Of a DNA stretch of 64,000 bases, positions 47,800 to 55,549 are shown piece after piece. The position numbers and the translations under genes are program-made. Source of the DNA: Alloacidobacterium dinghuense (GTDB taxonomy: Bacteria > Acidobacteriota > Terriglobia > Terriglobales > Acidobacteriaceae); contig NZ_CP060394.1 of NCBI RefSeq assembly GCF_014274465.1, positions 1,984,001-2,048,000 on the forward strand, written 5' to 3'. How positions within the stretch are numbered: position 1 is the stretch's first letter; every line of letters starts with the position of its first letter. The notes under the pieces were generated by a model that had not been told where the DNA came from, did no database searches, and saw nothing but the letters and a program-made list of their open reading frames with translations.

Positions 47800-48307
47800 G
47801 GCGCGCCTACAGGACGCAACCAACATTTACGAACTGGTAAACAGTCTCTCGCACGATGGCACGCTGCTGAGGCGTGTCTTCGCCGAGATATGTGAGAACG
47901 TCCGAGACTTCACAGTCGCCGAGAGTGATTCCGGAGTCTTTCTCGGCTGCGGCGCATTGCATCTGTATGGGCCGCACCTGGCTGAGGTGCGGTCGATCGT
48001 GGTGCGTCCTGAGGCCAAAGGTCAGGGCGTGGGTGCAAACCTGCTCAGCGCACTGCTCGATGAGGCTGAGGATCACGGTATCGGCTGCGTCTGCCTGTTT
48101 ACTCGTATTCCCGACTTCTTCTTCCGCTACGGTTTTCGAGTTGTCGAAGATCGTGCTGCCATTCCTGACAAAGTCTTTAAGGACTGCCAGAATTGTCCCC
48201 GGCTTTATCGTTGCGACGAGGTTGCCATGGCTCGTGGACAGGTACCCAAGGTTTCGATCCTCGGGCCTCGTATCGAGGCCGAACAACTCGTTCGCATCAG
48301 CGGCTAG
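47786..48307 (+). CDS. argA: short N-acetylglutamate synthase (GNAT family)
   Basis: This is a 173-residue acetyltransferase. The GNAT core has VRSIVVRPEAKGQGVGANLLSALL for acetyl-CoA, and the NAGS-specific block FKDCQNCPRLYRCDEVAMA with four cysteines. The amino-acid kinase domain of classical ArgA is missing, so this is the short NAGS type. It makes N-acetylglutamate for ArgB. Overlap with argH by 14 bases shows it belongs to the operon. Assignment as NAGS rests on the cysteine block and context; ornithine-dependent acetyl transfer (ArgJ) is not encoded here. Confidence 0.85.
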   Translation: MLVRKARLQDATNIYELVNSLSHDGTLLRRVFAEICENVRDFTVAESDSGVFLGCGALHLYGPHLAEVRSIVVRPEAKGQGVGANLLSALLDEAEDHGIGCVCLFTRIPDFFFRYGFRVVEDRAAIPDKVFKDCQNCPRLYRCDEVAMARGQVPKVSILGPRIEAEQLVRISG

Positions 48308-48362
48308 TTTCTCTTTCCTACTCTCTTTCCCACCATGCGATAGACTGCAATTGGTTCGTCCG

Positions 48363-49121
48363 ATGCATTGGAAGCTTGCACTTGCGATTGGTTCCTGTGC
48401 GCTGCTTGGGCTGCGCCATGGGTTCGACTACGATCATCTGGCCGCGATCTCTGACATCACGGCAGTCCAGCGGTCGGGTCGACAGGGTGTGCGATTAGGG
48501 ATTCTCTACGCCCTCGGCCATGCTTGTACTGTCGTTGCCTTAGGCGCTTTGGTGATCCTCCTTCACATTTCCCTTCCCGCTCGGCTGGATGCCTGGGCGG
48601 AGCGTCTGATCGGCGTTACGCTGATCGTTCTTGGTGTTCTGGTGGTTGCCAACCTTGTGCGGCACTCGAAGTCACCGCATTCTCACTCCCATCAGCTGAT
48701 CCAGAGCCGCTGGGCTCTGTTGATCAACGGGTCGCGTCATGCTATCTGGCGGGTTCGGCGGACGTTCCACCGGGATCTGCCTGAGCCTGAGCCGTTTGCC
48801 TGGAATTACACCGGCGGTTCCGTCTTTGGAATCGGTGTACTCCACGGTTTGGGTGCCGAGACTCCTACGCAGCTGATGCTGTTTCTCCTGGCGGCTAGCC
48901 TCGGGGGCACTTTGCTCGGGTTTCTTGGGCTCCTTGCGTTTGCGCTTGGCTTGATCCTGATGAATACGGTCATGACGGCGGCGTTGAGCGGACTTTATGG
49001 GAGCGGGTTACACCGCCCCTGGCTCTACCGGTTCCTCTCGGTTGCCGGAGCTGTCTACAGTCTGGCGGTCGGTTTTATTTTTCTCTTCGGAGCTTCGGAC
49101 AGCCTTCCACCCCTGAGCTGA
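48363..49121 (+). CDS. HoxN/NixA-like nickel or cobalt permease
   Basis: The 252-residue membrane protein has about seven helices. GLRHGFDYDHLAAISDIT in the first helix matches the H-X4-DH metal-recognition motif of NiCoT permeases. A second family-like motif is GVLHGLGAETPTQLMLF, and a cytoplasmic loop has histidines (HSHSHQ). It would import or export Ni2+ or Co2+. It follows the NAGS gene by 55 bases and may be co-transcribed. No urease or hydrogenase gene is near. Nickel-dependent urea breakdown could link it to arginine, but that is speculation. Confidence 0.82.
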   Translation: MHWKLALAIGSCALLGLRHGFDYDHLAAISDITAVQRSGRQGVRLGILYALGHACTVVALGALVILLHISLPARLDAWAERLIGVTLIVLGVLVVANLVRHSKSPHSHSHQLIQSRWALLINGSRHAIWRVRRTFHRDLPEPEPFAWNYTGGSVFGIGVLHGLGAETPTQLMLFLLAASLGGTLLGFLGLLAFALGLILMNTVMTAALSGLYGSGLHRPWLYRFLSVAGAVYSLAVGFIFLFGASDSLPPLS

Positions 49122-49554
49122 CCCCCCTAGTTGCTAAAATATTCATTCCATTAGACTTCGTCCTTACATTGCGCAAATTATTGATACGCGACAACTTGCG
49201 TGTAAGTATCAGAAACCAAAAGGGTTGATTCGGACACATCAAATGCGTGTCGCAAACCAACCCTACACTTCTATCGTAACAAGTGGTGTCAAGCCCCCTA
49301 TTCTGCGGTAGCGGGTCGATTGAGGTTTCTATCGGGCTGTAGTTACCGATAACCCCGTTTTTCATGCACTATTTCGGATAGCCCGCCGTGTGAACGCTGG
49401 ATTACTTCGGGATTGCCGCCAACCCGGCAACAATGTCGAGAGGTGGAGTGCGCTCAACGCAATTGGGTGTTCGCAGCGTGCTATTTCAATCCAACGCAAG
49501 CCGTCCTCGCTCGCCCCAGGCCCGTCTGCGATCTCCTCAGACGATACCGGTCCG
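49122..49554. other. intergenic region with a dyad element
   Basis: About 430 bases between convergent genes. A nested inverted repeat lies at 49221-49264. I see no T-tract terminator. Short frames here and antisense to the next gene lack coding character. Confidence 0.45.
49221..49264. repeat. nested inverted repeat
   Basis: AGGGTTG (49221-49227) pairs with CAACCCT (49258-49264), and inside it GACAC (49233-49237) pairs with GTGTC (49247-49251). The two stacked stems could form a cruciform or RNA stem. Function is unknown. Confidence 0.45.
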
Positions 49555-50985
49555 TTATTCCTCTTGCGTTGGCGCATTCTGTGCCTCTGCCAGGATACCG
49601 ATGAGCGAGCCAGCAAGCTCCCTTTTCTCGCTTTTCTCTTTCATCTTTTCGTAAGCGTATTTTCCGGCGAGTGTGAGGCCCGGGACCGAGGCGATCAGCG
49701 GGGCAAGAGCTGGTATAAGGCACGCGCCGGCCGACAGCAACCCGACTCCTGCAAGCGCCCGATATTTCCGCCGATATTTTTCATCCAGCTTCCTTGCGTC
49801 CCTACGGTAATCATTTAAGAGGCCCCCGATGCTCTTGGCCACTTCTGCTGCGACGCGATCCAAATCCCGGAAATCGGCGTCATTTAAGGCTGACATTGAT
49901 TCGTCTAATCTTTTGCGGAAAAGCTCATTTTCATTATTCAGCCGCATCTCGACCAGGGCTTCAATCGTGGCGTTTGAGAGCCATTCGAATTGTTGTGTGC
50001 TCAGCGCGTCGATTGAGGATCGCGTGGCTGCCGAAATCTTCGATTCTCTTTCGAGAAAGTCACTGGACGCACTCGCACTCAGTTTGAAATAGTAGGCCTG
50101 TTGGTCGACCGAGAGGAGCGGTTGGGCCCTCATTCCGAGCGCGTTGTCGATCAAGTGGAACTGCGGCTCTAATCTCTCCAGGAGCGCGTTGCAGACCTGC
50201 TGAGATTTTGAGAGACCCTCAACGAACGCCATGAATTCGCGCGATCGCCAAGCGCCAACCTCACGAAGGTAGCGTCGTAGAGCTTCATCGAGCGGTTCGC
50301 CGATCGGGCCGCCGGGCGCCACCAACAACCGCTTGGCCTCCACGGCTTGAAGGAACTGCTCTGGATTATCTGTAGCGAATGCCGCGGCATCTTCGGCACT
50401 CGTCAATGGGAAACCAAGAAGATTTCCGAGCGTCCCGCCAAGAAACGCAGTCAGCTTCTCCTTAGTAATGGGTTCGTGGGCTAAAAGGAGTCTGTCGAAA
50501 CTAGGAAACACCACCACCGGCGGAACCCCGAGGTCTGCGTCAACAAGGGGCTTGAGCCGAAGCAGGAAGAATATCTCTTCCAGAATTCGAATTGAATGAA
50601 ACCTCTCTTCTGGCCGCTTTGTTTCGACAAGCGCAAAGACGGGATCCGGAATGAGGACCGTGTCCGTGTAGAGGATCATTTGTTTTGCTGCGTTTAAGTG
50701 GGACGTGCGGAAATGCGCGCCGCCACCTTGAACCACTTTAATTCCGCCCAGGTCCGCCGCATCTTTATACGTGTTGATCGTCCCATGCTTGTAGATCCTG
50801 TTCAGTTCGGGCTCTGCCCACCTGAACGCACTATGCACTGCCTCTGATCTTGATCTCAACGTCGGCACGGTTTCAGCGAATTTCCTGAGAGGCGCAAAAT
50901 CCTTTGCGCTCTTTCCGGTTGCGCGTTGGAAAAACTCCTCGAAGAAAGCGAATAGGTTTCGTTGATAAGCGACTAGTTCGTTCAT
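49555..50985 (-). CDS. uncharacterised 476-residue protein with C-terminal membrane hairpin
   Basis: No family is recognised. The N-terminal two-thirds is soluble and mixed alpha/beta, with GGIKVVQGGGAHFRTSHLN, then ALVETKRPEERFHSIRILEE and VPPVVVFPSFDRLLLAHE. Residues about 300-400 form long charged helices (SSDFLERESKISAATRSS; EMRLNNENELFRKRLDES). A hydrophobic pair (AGVGLLSAGACLIPALAPLIASV, about 418-440) and a basic tail end the protein. No signal peptide or nucleotide motif is seen. It is a single-gene unit between the arginine cluster and the PadR/ADOP block, a place typical for accessory genes. A defence or toxin-like role is conceivable but has no direct support. The ribosome site is weak. 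Confidence 0.7.
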   Translation of the reverse strand: MNELVAYQRNLFAFFEEFFQRATGKSAKDFAPLRKFAETVPTLRSRSEAVHSAFRWAEPELNRIYKHGTINTYKDAADLGGIKVVQGGGAHFRTSHLNAAKQMILYTDTVLIPDPVFALVETKRPEERFHSIRILEEIFFLLRLKPLVDADLGVPPVVVFPSFDRLLLAHEPITKEKLTAFLGGTLGNLLGFPLTSAEDAAAFATDNPEQFLQAVEAKRLLVAPGGPIGEPLDEALRRYLREVGAWRSREFMAFVEGLSKSQQVCNALLERLEPQFHLIDNALGMRAQPLLSVDQQAYYFKLSASASSDFLERESKISAATRSSIDALSTQQFEWLSNATIEALVEMRLNNENELFRKRLDESMSALNDADFRDLDRVAAEVAKSIGGLLNDYRRDARKLDEKYRRKYRALAGVGLLSAGACLIPALAPLIASVPGLTLAGKYAYEKMKEKSEKRELAGSLIGILAEAQNAPTQEE

Positions 50986-51130
50986 GACCTATGAAAGTTA
51001 GCATGTTCAGTCCAGCAATGGGAGGCGTCAGGCTAGTGGGAGTTCATTGCATCTGAATTGGTAGGTGGCCAAGGCCCCGAGGTGGCGCCCCGGCACTACC
51101 GCATTCCTGCAAAGCCCTGCCCTTATTGGT

Positions 51131-51196
51131 AACTTCACGCCCAGAACAATTGACCCACTACCTACTCAGCACGCAGGGTTTGCATCGGATCGATGG
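51131..51196. repeat. 66-bp direct repeat, copy 1
   Basis: This segment matches 53045-53110 with only three mismatches. It covers the last codons of an ADOP gene (the usual IDPMQTLRAE end) plus 35 bases downstream including CACGCCCAGAACAATTGACC. A shorter relative of that 3' part is at 52162-52182 after the DinB gene. Confidence 0.9.
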
Positions 51197-51720
51197 CGGA
51201 TCAGTAATCCACCGGAAGTCATCAGAACGAGGCATATAGCAACCTGGATGCAAATCAGTCCATCGCGCATGCGGCCCTTGCCGGCCAGAAAAGCGAAGTG
51301 CGTGCCATCTTCCCTGAGCGCAGAAGTTAGATTTGGCTTTGATGATTCCAGCGCTGGCACAAGCCCGAAAACCGCACGGTAGACAGTGAAGATCGCAGTA
51401 TTGACGCCAACGCCCAGCCCGAGGGCTAGAATGCCGGTGGAAGTGAACCCTGGATGCTTCGCCAGCATTCGGAAGGCAAACCGAAGATCCTGCCAGACTG
51501 TTTCAGGGAAGGTAAAGAGATCGATTTCGCGCATCTGCTCTTTCAGCCGAGTCGGATTGCCAATCTGACGCCTGGCTTCTTTGTAGGCTTCCTCCTTCGA
51601 CATTCCTTTTTCAACATTCAGCTGCTCGCGCATCGTCAAGTGAAATTGCAGTTCCTCATCCAGATCAGCCGAGAGCTTCTCTTGTCTGAAGTGAGCGCGC
51701 ACCCTCTGCATCCATCCCAT
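51166..51720 (-). pseudogene. collapsed ADOP permease gene
   Basis: From the ATG at 51720 the frame gives the permease-prefix domain (RVRAHFRQEKLSADLDEELQ), WQDLRFAFRMLAKHPGFTS and the first membrane helix. It then jumps to VPALESSKPNLTSALREDG and LICIQVAICLVLMTSGGLLIR from the middle of an ADOP protein, then ends out of frame at the sequence that normally encodes IDPMQTLRAE. At least two internal deletions removed about 600 residues. The ATG has GAGGG upstream and follows padR by 10 bases, the usual ADOP arrangement. A stable 184-residue product could still be made but cannot be a working permease. Confidence 0.82.
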
Positions 51721-51730
51721 ATGGCATCCC

Positions 51731-52075
51731 TCAAGCTTTGCTGGGCGCAAAATTCAAAACCTGCGCTACGGCATTCGTCAGCTTCGTCCATTTCTCTTCT
51801 TCCATAGCCAACTGCTTGCGTCCAACTGGGGTAAGCCGGTAATAACGAGCGCGTCGATTGTTTTCGCTTGTTCCCCACTCTGCGACAACCCATCCCTCCT
51901 GCTCCATGCGGTGCAGCGCCGGATACAAGGATCCCTCCTCGACGCGTAAAACCTGATTTGAGACTTGCTGGATATGAAGCGTGATTCCCCACCCGTGCAT
52001 CGAGCCGTCTTGCAACGTCTTCAATACAAGAAGAGCCAACGTACCCTGCAATATGTCTTTCTTACCTGGAGCCAC
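51731..52075 (-). CDS. PadR-family transcriptional regulator
   Basis: The 114-residue winged-helix protein reads [25 protein letters not shown], then [23 protein letters not shown] and [15 protein letters not shown], all typical of the short PadR-s1 type found next to ADOP permeases. It represses transcription as a dimer. The GTG at 52075 follows AGGA. Its partner permease gene just downstream is a pseudogene, so it may now control only itself or the ADOP genes nearby. Confidence 0.92.
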   Translation of the reverse strand: MAPGKKDILQGTLALLVLKTLQDGSMHGWGITLHIQQVSNQVLRVEEGSLYPALHRMEQEGWVVAEWGTSENNRRARYYRLTPVGRKQLAMEEEKWTKLTNAVAQVLNFAPSKA

Positions 52076-52220
52076 GCCCTATTCCTATAGTTATCTATAG
52101 AAAGAGTGGGCCAGAAGTCCACGACTGTCAATGGAGTGTTCCCCGCATTGGAAAATGCCGCCACGCCCAGAACAGTTGACCCCTATTCCCGATCTTGAAA
52201 GAAGACTCGCCGCTGCGCCA

Positions 52221-52859
52221 TTAAAACCAGCCCCCGGAAGGCTCGAGGTCATTGATGCGCAGATACGTGACGAGATTGCCGTAATGCAAGGCATCGTGAT
52301 TTGCAAGCTGCGTCAAGATGAACATCTTGTTCGTATTGTGGCCCCAGAAGTCCGCCGGGTCATTGAGGTGCGCATCGGTGAATCCGGAGTATGCGCCATC
52401 GCAGTACTCGAACGCGCCCTTGAGGTAGGCGATGATCTCGGTCTTCGAATTTTTCTCGGCAGTTATGACGGGGCGCGCTTCATTCTTGGCGTTTGCACAC
52501 AAATAGTAGGATATGTCCCCCACATGAACCAGGATCTCGGCAAACGAGCGAACGTCCTTCGTCGGCCGGTAGCTGTACTTCGAATCTGGCATCGTGTTCG
52601 CCGCGTTCATGATCTTGTCCTGCATATTGCTGCGAAAAATGGATATCGTCTTTGTCAGCGGATTCGGCGCCTTGATCGGATTGGGCATGTCCGGCGCGAT
52701 TTGGGCGTTGGCCAAGGACGCCAGGGTTAGGTTTAGTGCTACGACAGCAAGGACAATGCGCCATGTCCTGAATCTTGTGGACTGAGAAGGACTCAGTCGG
52801 GTAAGCGTCTCGATTGAATTACGAATCGTGCAGAAGCAGTTTTTCTGGAAGTATTGCAT
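52221..52859 (-). CDS. DinB-family protein with N-terminal export signal
   Basis: The protein has about 212 residues. A long N-terminal region ends in a hydrophobic signal (WRIVLAVVALNLTLASLANA, about 44-63), followed by a four-helix DinB domain. EILVHVGDISYY and LANHDALHYGNLVTYLR provide the three histidines of the usual metal site. DinB proteins include thiol transferases and metal-dependent hydrolases; this one would act in the periplasm. AGGAGG precedes the ATG at 52859. The signal starts unusually far in, so an internal start after residue 40 is possible. Confidence 0.82.
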   Translation of the reverse strand: MQYFQKNCFCTIRNSIETLTRLSPSQSTRFRTWRIVLAVVALNLTLASLANAQIAPDMPNPIKAPNPLTKTISIFRSNMQDKIMNAANTMPDSKYSYRPTKDVRSFAEILVHVGDISYYLCANAKNEARPVITAEKNSKTEIIAYLKGAFEYCDGAYSGFTDAHLNDPADFWGHNTNKMFILTQLANHDALHYGNLVTYLRINDLEPSGGWF

Positions 52860-53044
52860 TCGACATCCTCCTGGCCTAGCCACGTTTGCACGCAAGCTTC
52901 CAGTTGGCGCGCTGAGCGCTACCTCTTTGTTGTCAGCAGATAACAAGATGGCGAGGGCTCTGGACGCTTTACTGTACTGTCCATTTTCGATGAACAGTGT
53001 CCACTAGCAGCATTCAGGCGGTGGTCCAGGCGCCCGAGTTCCTT

Positions 53045-53110
53045 AACTTCACGCCCAGATCAATTGACCCGCTACCTACTCAGCACGCAGGGTTTGCATA
53101 GGATCGATGG
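53045..53110. repeat. 66-bp direct repeat, copy 2
   Basis: Second copy of the segment at 51131-51196, here at the true 3' end of the intact ADOP gene and its downstream flank. The pair suggests recombination or duplication between ADOP genes in this block. Confidence 0.9.
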
Positions 53111-55544
53111 ATGCGGCATGCCGCGCTGGAAGCCATCCGGCGAGCAGCGCACAGAAAAGCAGTACAACGACGGCAGCGATGAAAGCAGCCGGATCGAGTG
53201 GCTTGACTCCGTAGAGCAGGCTTTCGAGGAAACGCGTAAGCCAGAGCGAAGCTGCGAGTCCCAGCGCGATTCCTGCTCCTGCGAGTACGAGCGCAGATCG
53301 CAGGATACGGCCGAGAACATTCTCACGGGTAGCGCCAAGCGCCATGCGAATGGCGATTTCGCGCGTGCGTTCGCTGACCGTGTACGCGAGAACCCCTCCG
53401 ATTCCGAGCAGCGCCAGCAGCAAGGCGACAGCGGCGAATGAGCTGAGGGCGAGTGTGTTGAAGCGGCGCGGCGCCTCGGTGGAGGAGACGACCGTGTCCA
53501 TGGTTTGGATGTCTTCCACAGCAAGCAGCGGGTCGAGTTGATTCACCATTCTTTGCAGGCTGTTGGCAAGCGCGGATGGATCGCCCGCCGTGTTGATGAC
53601 AAGGTGCATGTCGCCTCGTGTGCCAACAATTCCAGCAACTTCCGGTGGAAACTGACGCTGCAATTGAGAGAGAGGCTCATACATCTGCGGATAGATATCG
53701 CGGTCCAACGCATCCTGACGAATGTCACCAACGACGCCGACCACGGTGACAAAGGGCCGTTTGCTGTCTGGGTTGCCGCCCATCTGGAAGCGCTTGCCGA
53801 TGGGATTCTTTCCGGGCCATACCATTCGGACGAGCGACTCGCTGACAACGGCGACAACGGGTGCGTCGGCAAGATCGTCGGAGGCATTCAGATAGCGGCC
53901 GCGCAGCAGCGGAATGCGCATCGCGCTGAAGTAAGCGCCCACGATGAAGTAGTTGGAGGTAGAAAGCCACGTGCGGTTGTTGCGCCCTGTGTAGCCTTCC
54001 GGAACAAAGTTGCGGTCAGAGTTGATACCGATGACCGGGATGTTCGAGGAGGCCGCGGTATAGCGCACCTGCGGGAGAGTGGACAGGCGGCGCAGCAACT
54101 CGGCGTAGAAGCGATCGATTTTCTCCTGCGAAGAGTAATCGTTTTGGGGCAGAGAGAGATGCGCGGTGAGCGTGTGCTGAGGCTGGAATCCGGGGTCGGT
54201 CTCAAGCATGTGGGCGAAGCTGCGCAGAAGCAGTCCGGAGCCTACGAGCAGAAGCAGAGCAAGCGCCGTCTCGATCACGACAAGCACGTTGCGCAGGCGC
54301 TGCTGTAATCCTCCAACATTGGCGTGTCCGCCATCGCGGAGTGCATCGAGAATGTCGGTGCGCATGCTGGCAAGAGCAGGTGCGAGGCCACAGACGAGGC
54401 CAGTGAGGCCGGTTAACGCACAGGCTGCGATGAGGACCGGCCAGCGGATGGAAATCTCAGCCAAGCGTGGCAGCGATGCAGGCAGAAACAAGCTGCCGAG
54501 GCGGACGGTGACGGCAGCGAGCATCACTCCCAGGAAACCACCGATTGCGCTCAGCACAAGACTTTCAGCCAATGAGTGTCGCAGCATGGTGCGGGCTGCC
54601 GCGCCCAGCGCGAGACGCACACCCGACTCGCGGCGCCGCCCGGCGGCGCGGACGAGCAAGAGGTTGGCGAGGTTGGCGCAGGCGATAAGCAGGATGAACC
54701 CAACGGCGACGAGCAGAATGCGCAACAGCGGGCGCGCGCTTTCCACCGTTTCTTCCTGGAGCGGTCTTACCTGACTGGTGAGGTGAATGCCAAGCTGCGC
54801 CGCGACTCCCGATTCCTCGGCGCGGAGCATGCGGGCAATATCCGCTTGCGCTTGCGAAAGCGTCGATCCGGGTTTGAGGCGCGCGATGGCTCCGTACTGG
54901 AAGTTGTCAACCTCGTCTCCTTTTTCGTCGGAAGTGAAGCTCATGGGCACCCACAGGTCACGATGGCTGAGGCGTCCCGGGTCAAGAGGAAATTCGAGAT
55001 TGCGCGGCATGATGCCGATGATGGTGTAGGGGCGGCGGTTGAGGTCGATGGTGCGGCCAACGGTGGCGGCGTCAGAGTGAAAGCGCTCGCGCCAGAGAGC
55101 GTAGCTAATGAGAGCGACCGGCGCAGAGTTGTCGTCTTCATTTTGCGTAAAGTTGCGGCCCAGCATGGGATGCACACCGAGCATTGGGAACAGAGAGGCG
55201 GTGACGCGCTCTGCGCGCGCATGGAGCGGCGCGCCGACTCCGCTCAGTTCGTACTCTGAGGCTACGAAGCCGCCGAGGGCGCTGAAGGTCTGATTATTTC
55301 GTGCGAAGCGGATGATATCGGGCGCGGGCAGGTCGACCGGGTTGAGAATGTGCGCAATACCTTCATGCAGCCGGACGAGACGGGCCGGATCCTGAAACGG
55401 AAGAGGCCGCAAGAGCACAGCATTCACGATGGAAAAGACCGCGGTTACTCCGCCGATGGCGATGGCCAATGTCAGCACCGCGGTGATGGTGAATCCCGGC
55501 GCTTTGCCTAGTCGGCGGAATGCTTGGCGGATGTCGGTCAGCAT
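53076..55544 (-). CDS. ADOP-type ABC permease (MacB/FtsX family), second of a pair
   Basis: This 822-residue protein has two fused MacB-like halves. Each has a membrane helix, a periplasmic MacB core domain and a three-helix FtsX domain: APGFTITAVLTLAIAIGGVTAVFSIVNAVL at the start, an FtsX block near residues 275-400, and the repeated half ending SERTREIAIRMALGATRENVLG and DPMQTLRAE. Such acidobacterial duplicated orphan permeases have no own ATPase and no PadR-linked prefix domain here. Their substrate is unknown; by relation to MacB they may drive periplasmic efflux or mechanotransmission. It starts 5 bases after the previous ADOP gene. Confidence 0.92.
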   Translation of the reverse strand: MLTDIRQAFRRLGKAPGFTITAVLTLAIAIGGVTAVFSIVNAVLLRPLPFQDPARLVRLHEGIAHILNPVDLPAPDIIRFARNNQTFSALGGFVASEYELSGVGAPLHARAERVTASLFPMLGVHPMLGRNFTQNEDDNSAPVALISYALWRERFHSDAATVGRTIDLNRRPYTIIGIMPRNLEFPLDPGRLSHRDLWVPMSFTSDEKGDEVDNFQYGAIARLKPGSTLSQAQADIARMLRAEESGVAAQLGIHLTSQVRPLQEETVESARPLLRILLVAVGFILLIACANLANLLLVRAAGRRRESGVRLALGAAARTMLRHSLAESLVLSAIGGFLGVMLAAVTVRLGSLFLPASLPRLAEISIRWPVLIAACALTGLTGLVCGLAPALASMRTDILDALRDGGHANVGGLQQRLRNVLVVIETALALLLLVGSGLLLRSFAHMLETDPGFQPQHTLTAHLSLPQNDYSSQEKIDRFYAELLRRLSTLPQVRYTAASSNIPVIGINSDRNFVPEGYTGRNNRTWLSTSNYFIVGAYFSAMRIPLLRGRYLNASDDLADAPVVAVVSESLVRMVWPGKNPIGKRFQMGGNPDSKRPFVTVVGVVGDIRQDALDRDIYPQMYEPLSQLQRQFPPEVAGIVGTRGDMHLVINTAGDPSALANSLQRMVNQLDPLLAVEDIQTMDTVVSSTEAPRRFNTLALSSFAAVALLLALLGIGGVLAYTVSERTREIAIRMALGATRENVLGRILRSALVLAGAGIALGLAASLWLTRFLESLLYGVKPLDPAAFIAAVVVLLFCALLAGWLPARHAASIDPMQTLRAE

Positions 55545-55549
55545 GGGAA

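Noticed and set aside
52131-52730. 199-codon plus-strand frame opposite the DinB gene
   Set aside because: DinB matches its family with signal and histidines; the antisense frame has none.
53505-54308. 267-codon frame antisense to an ADOP gene
   Set aside because: Composition shadow of the permease coding sequence.
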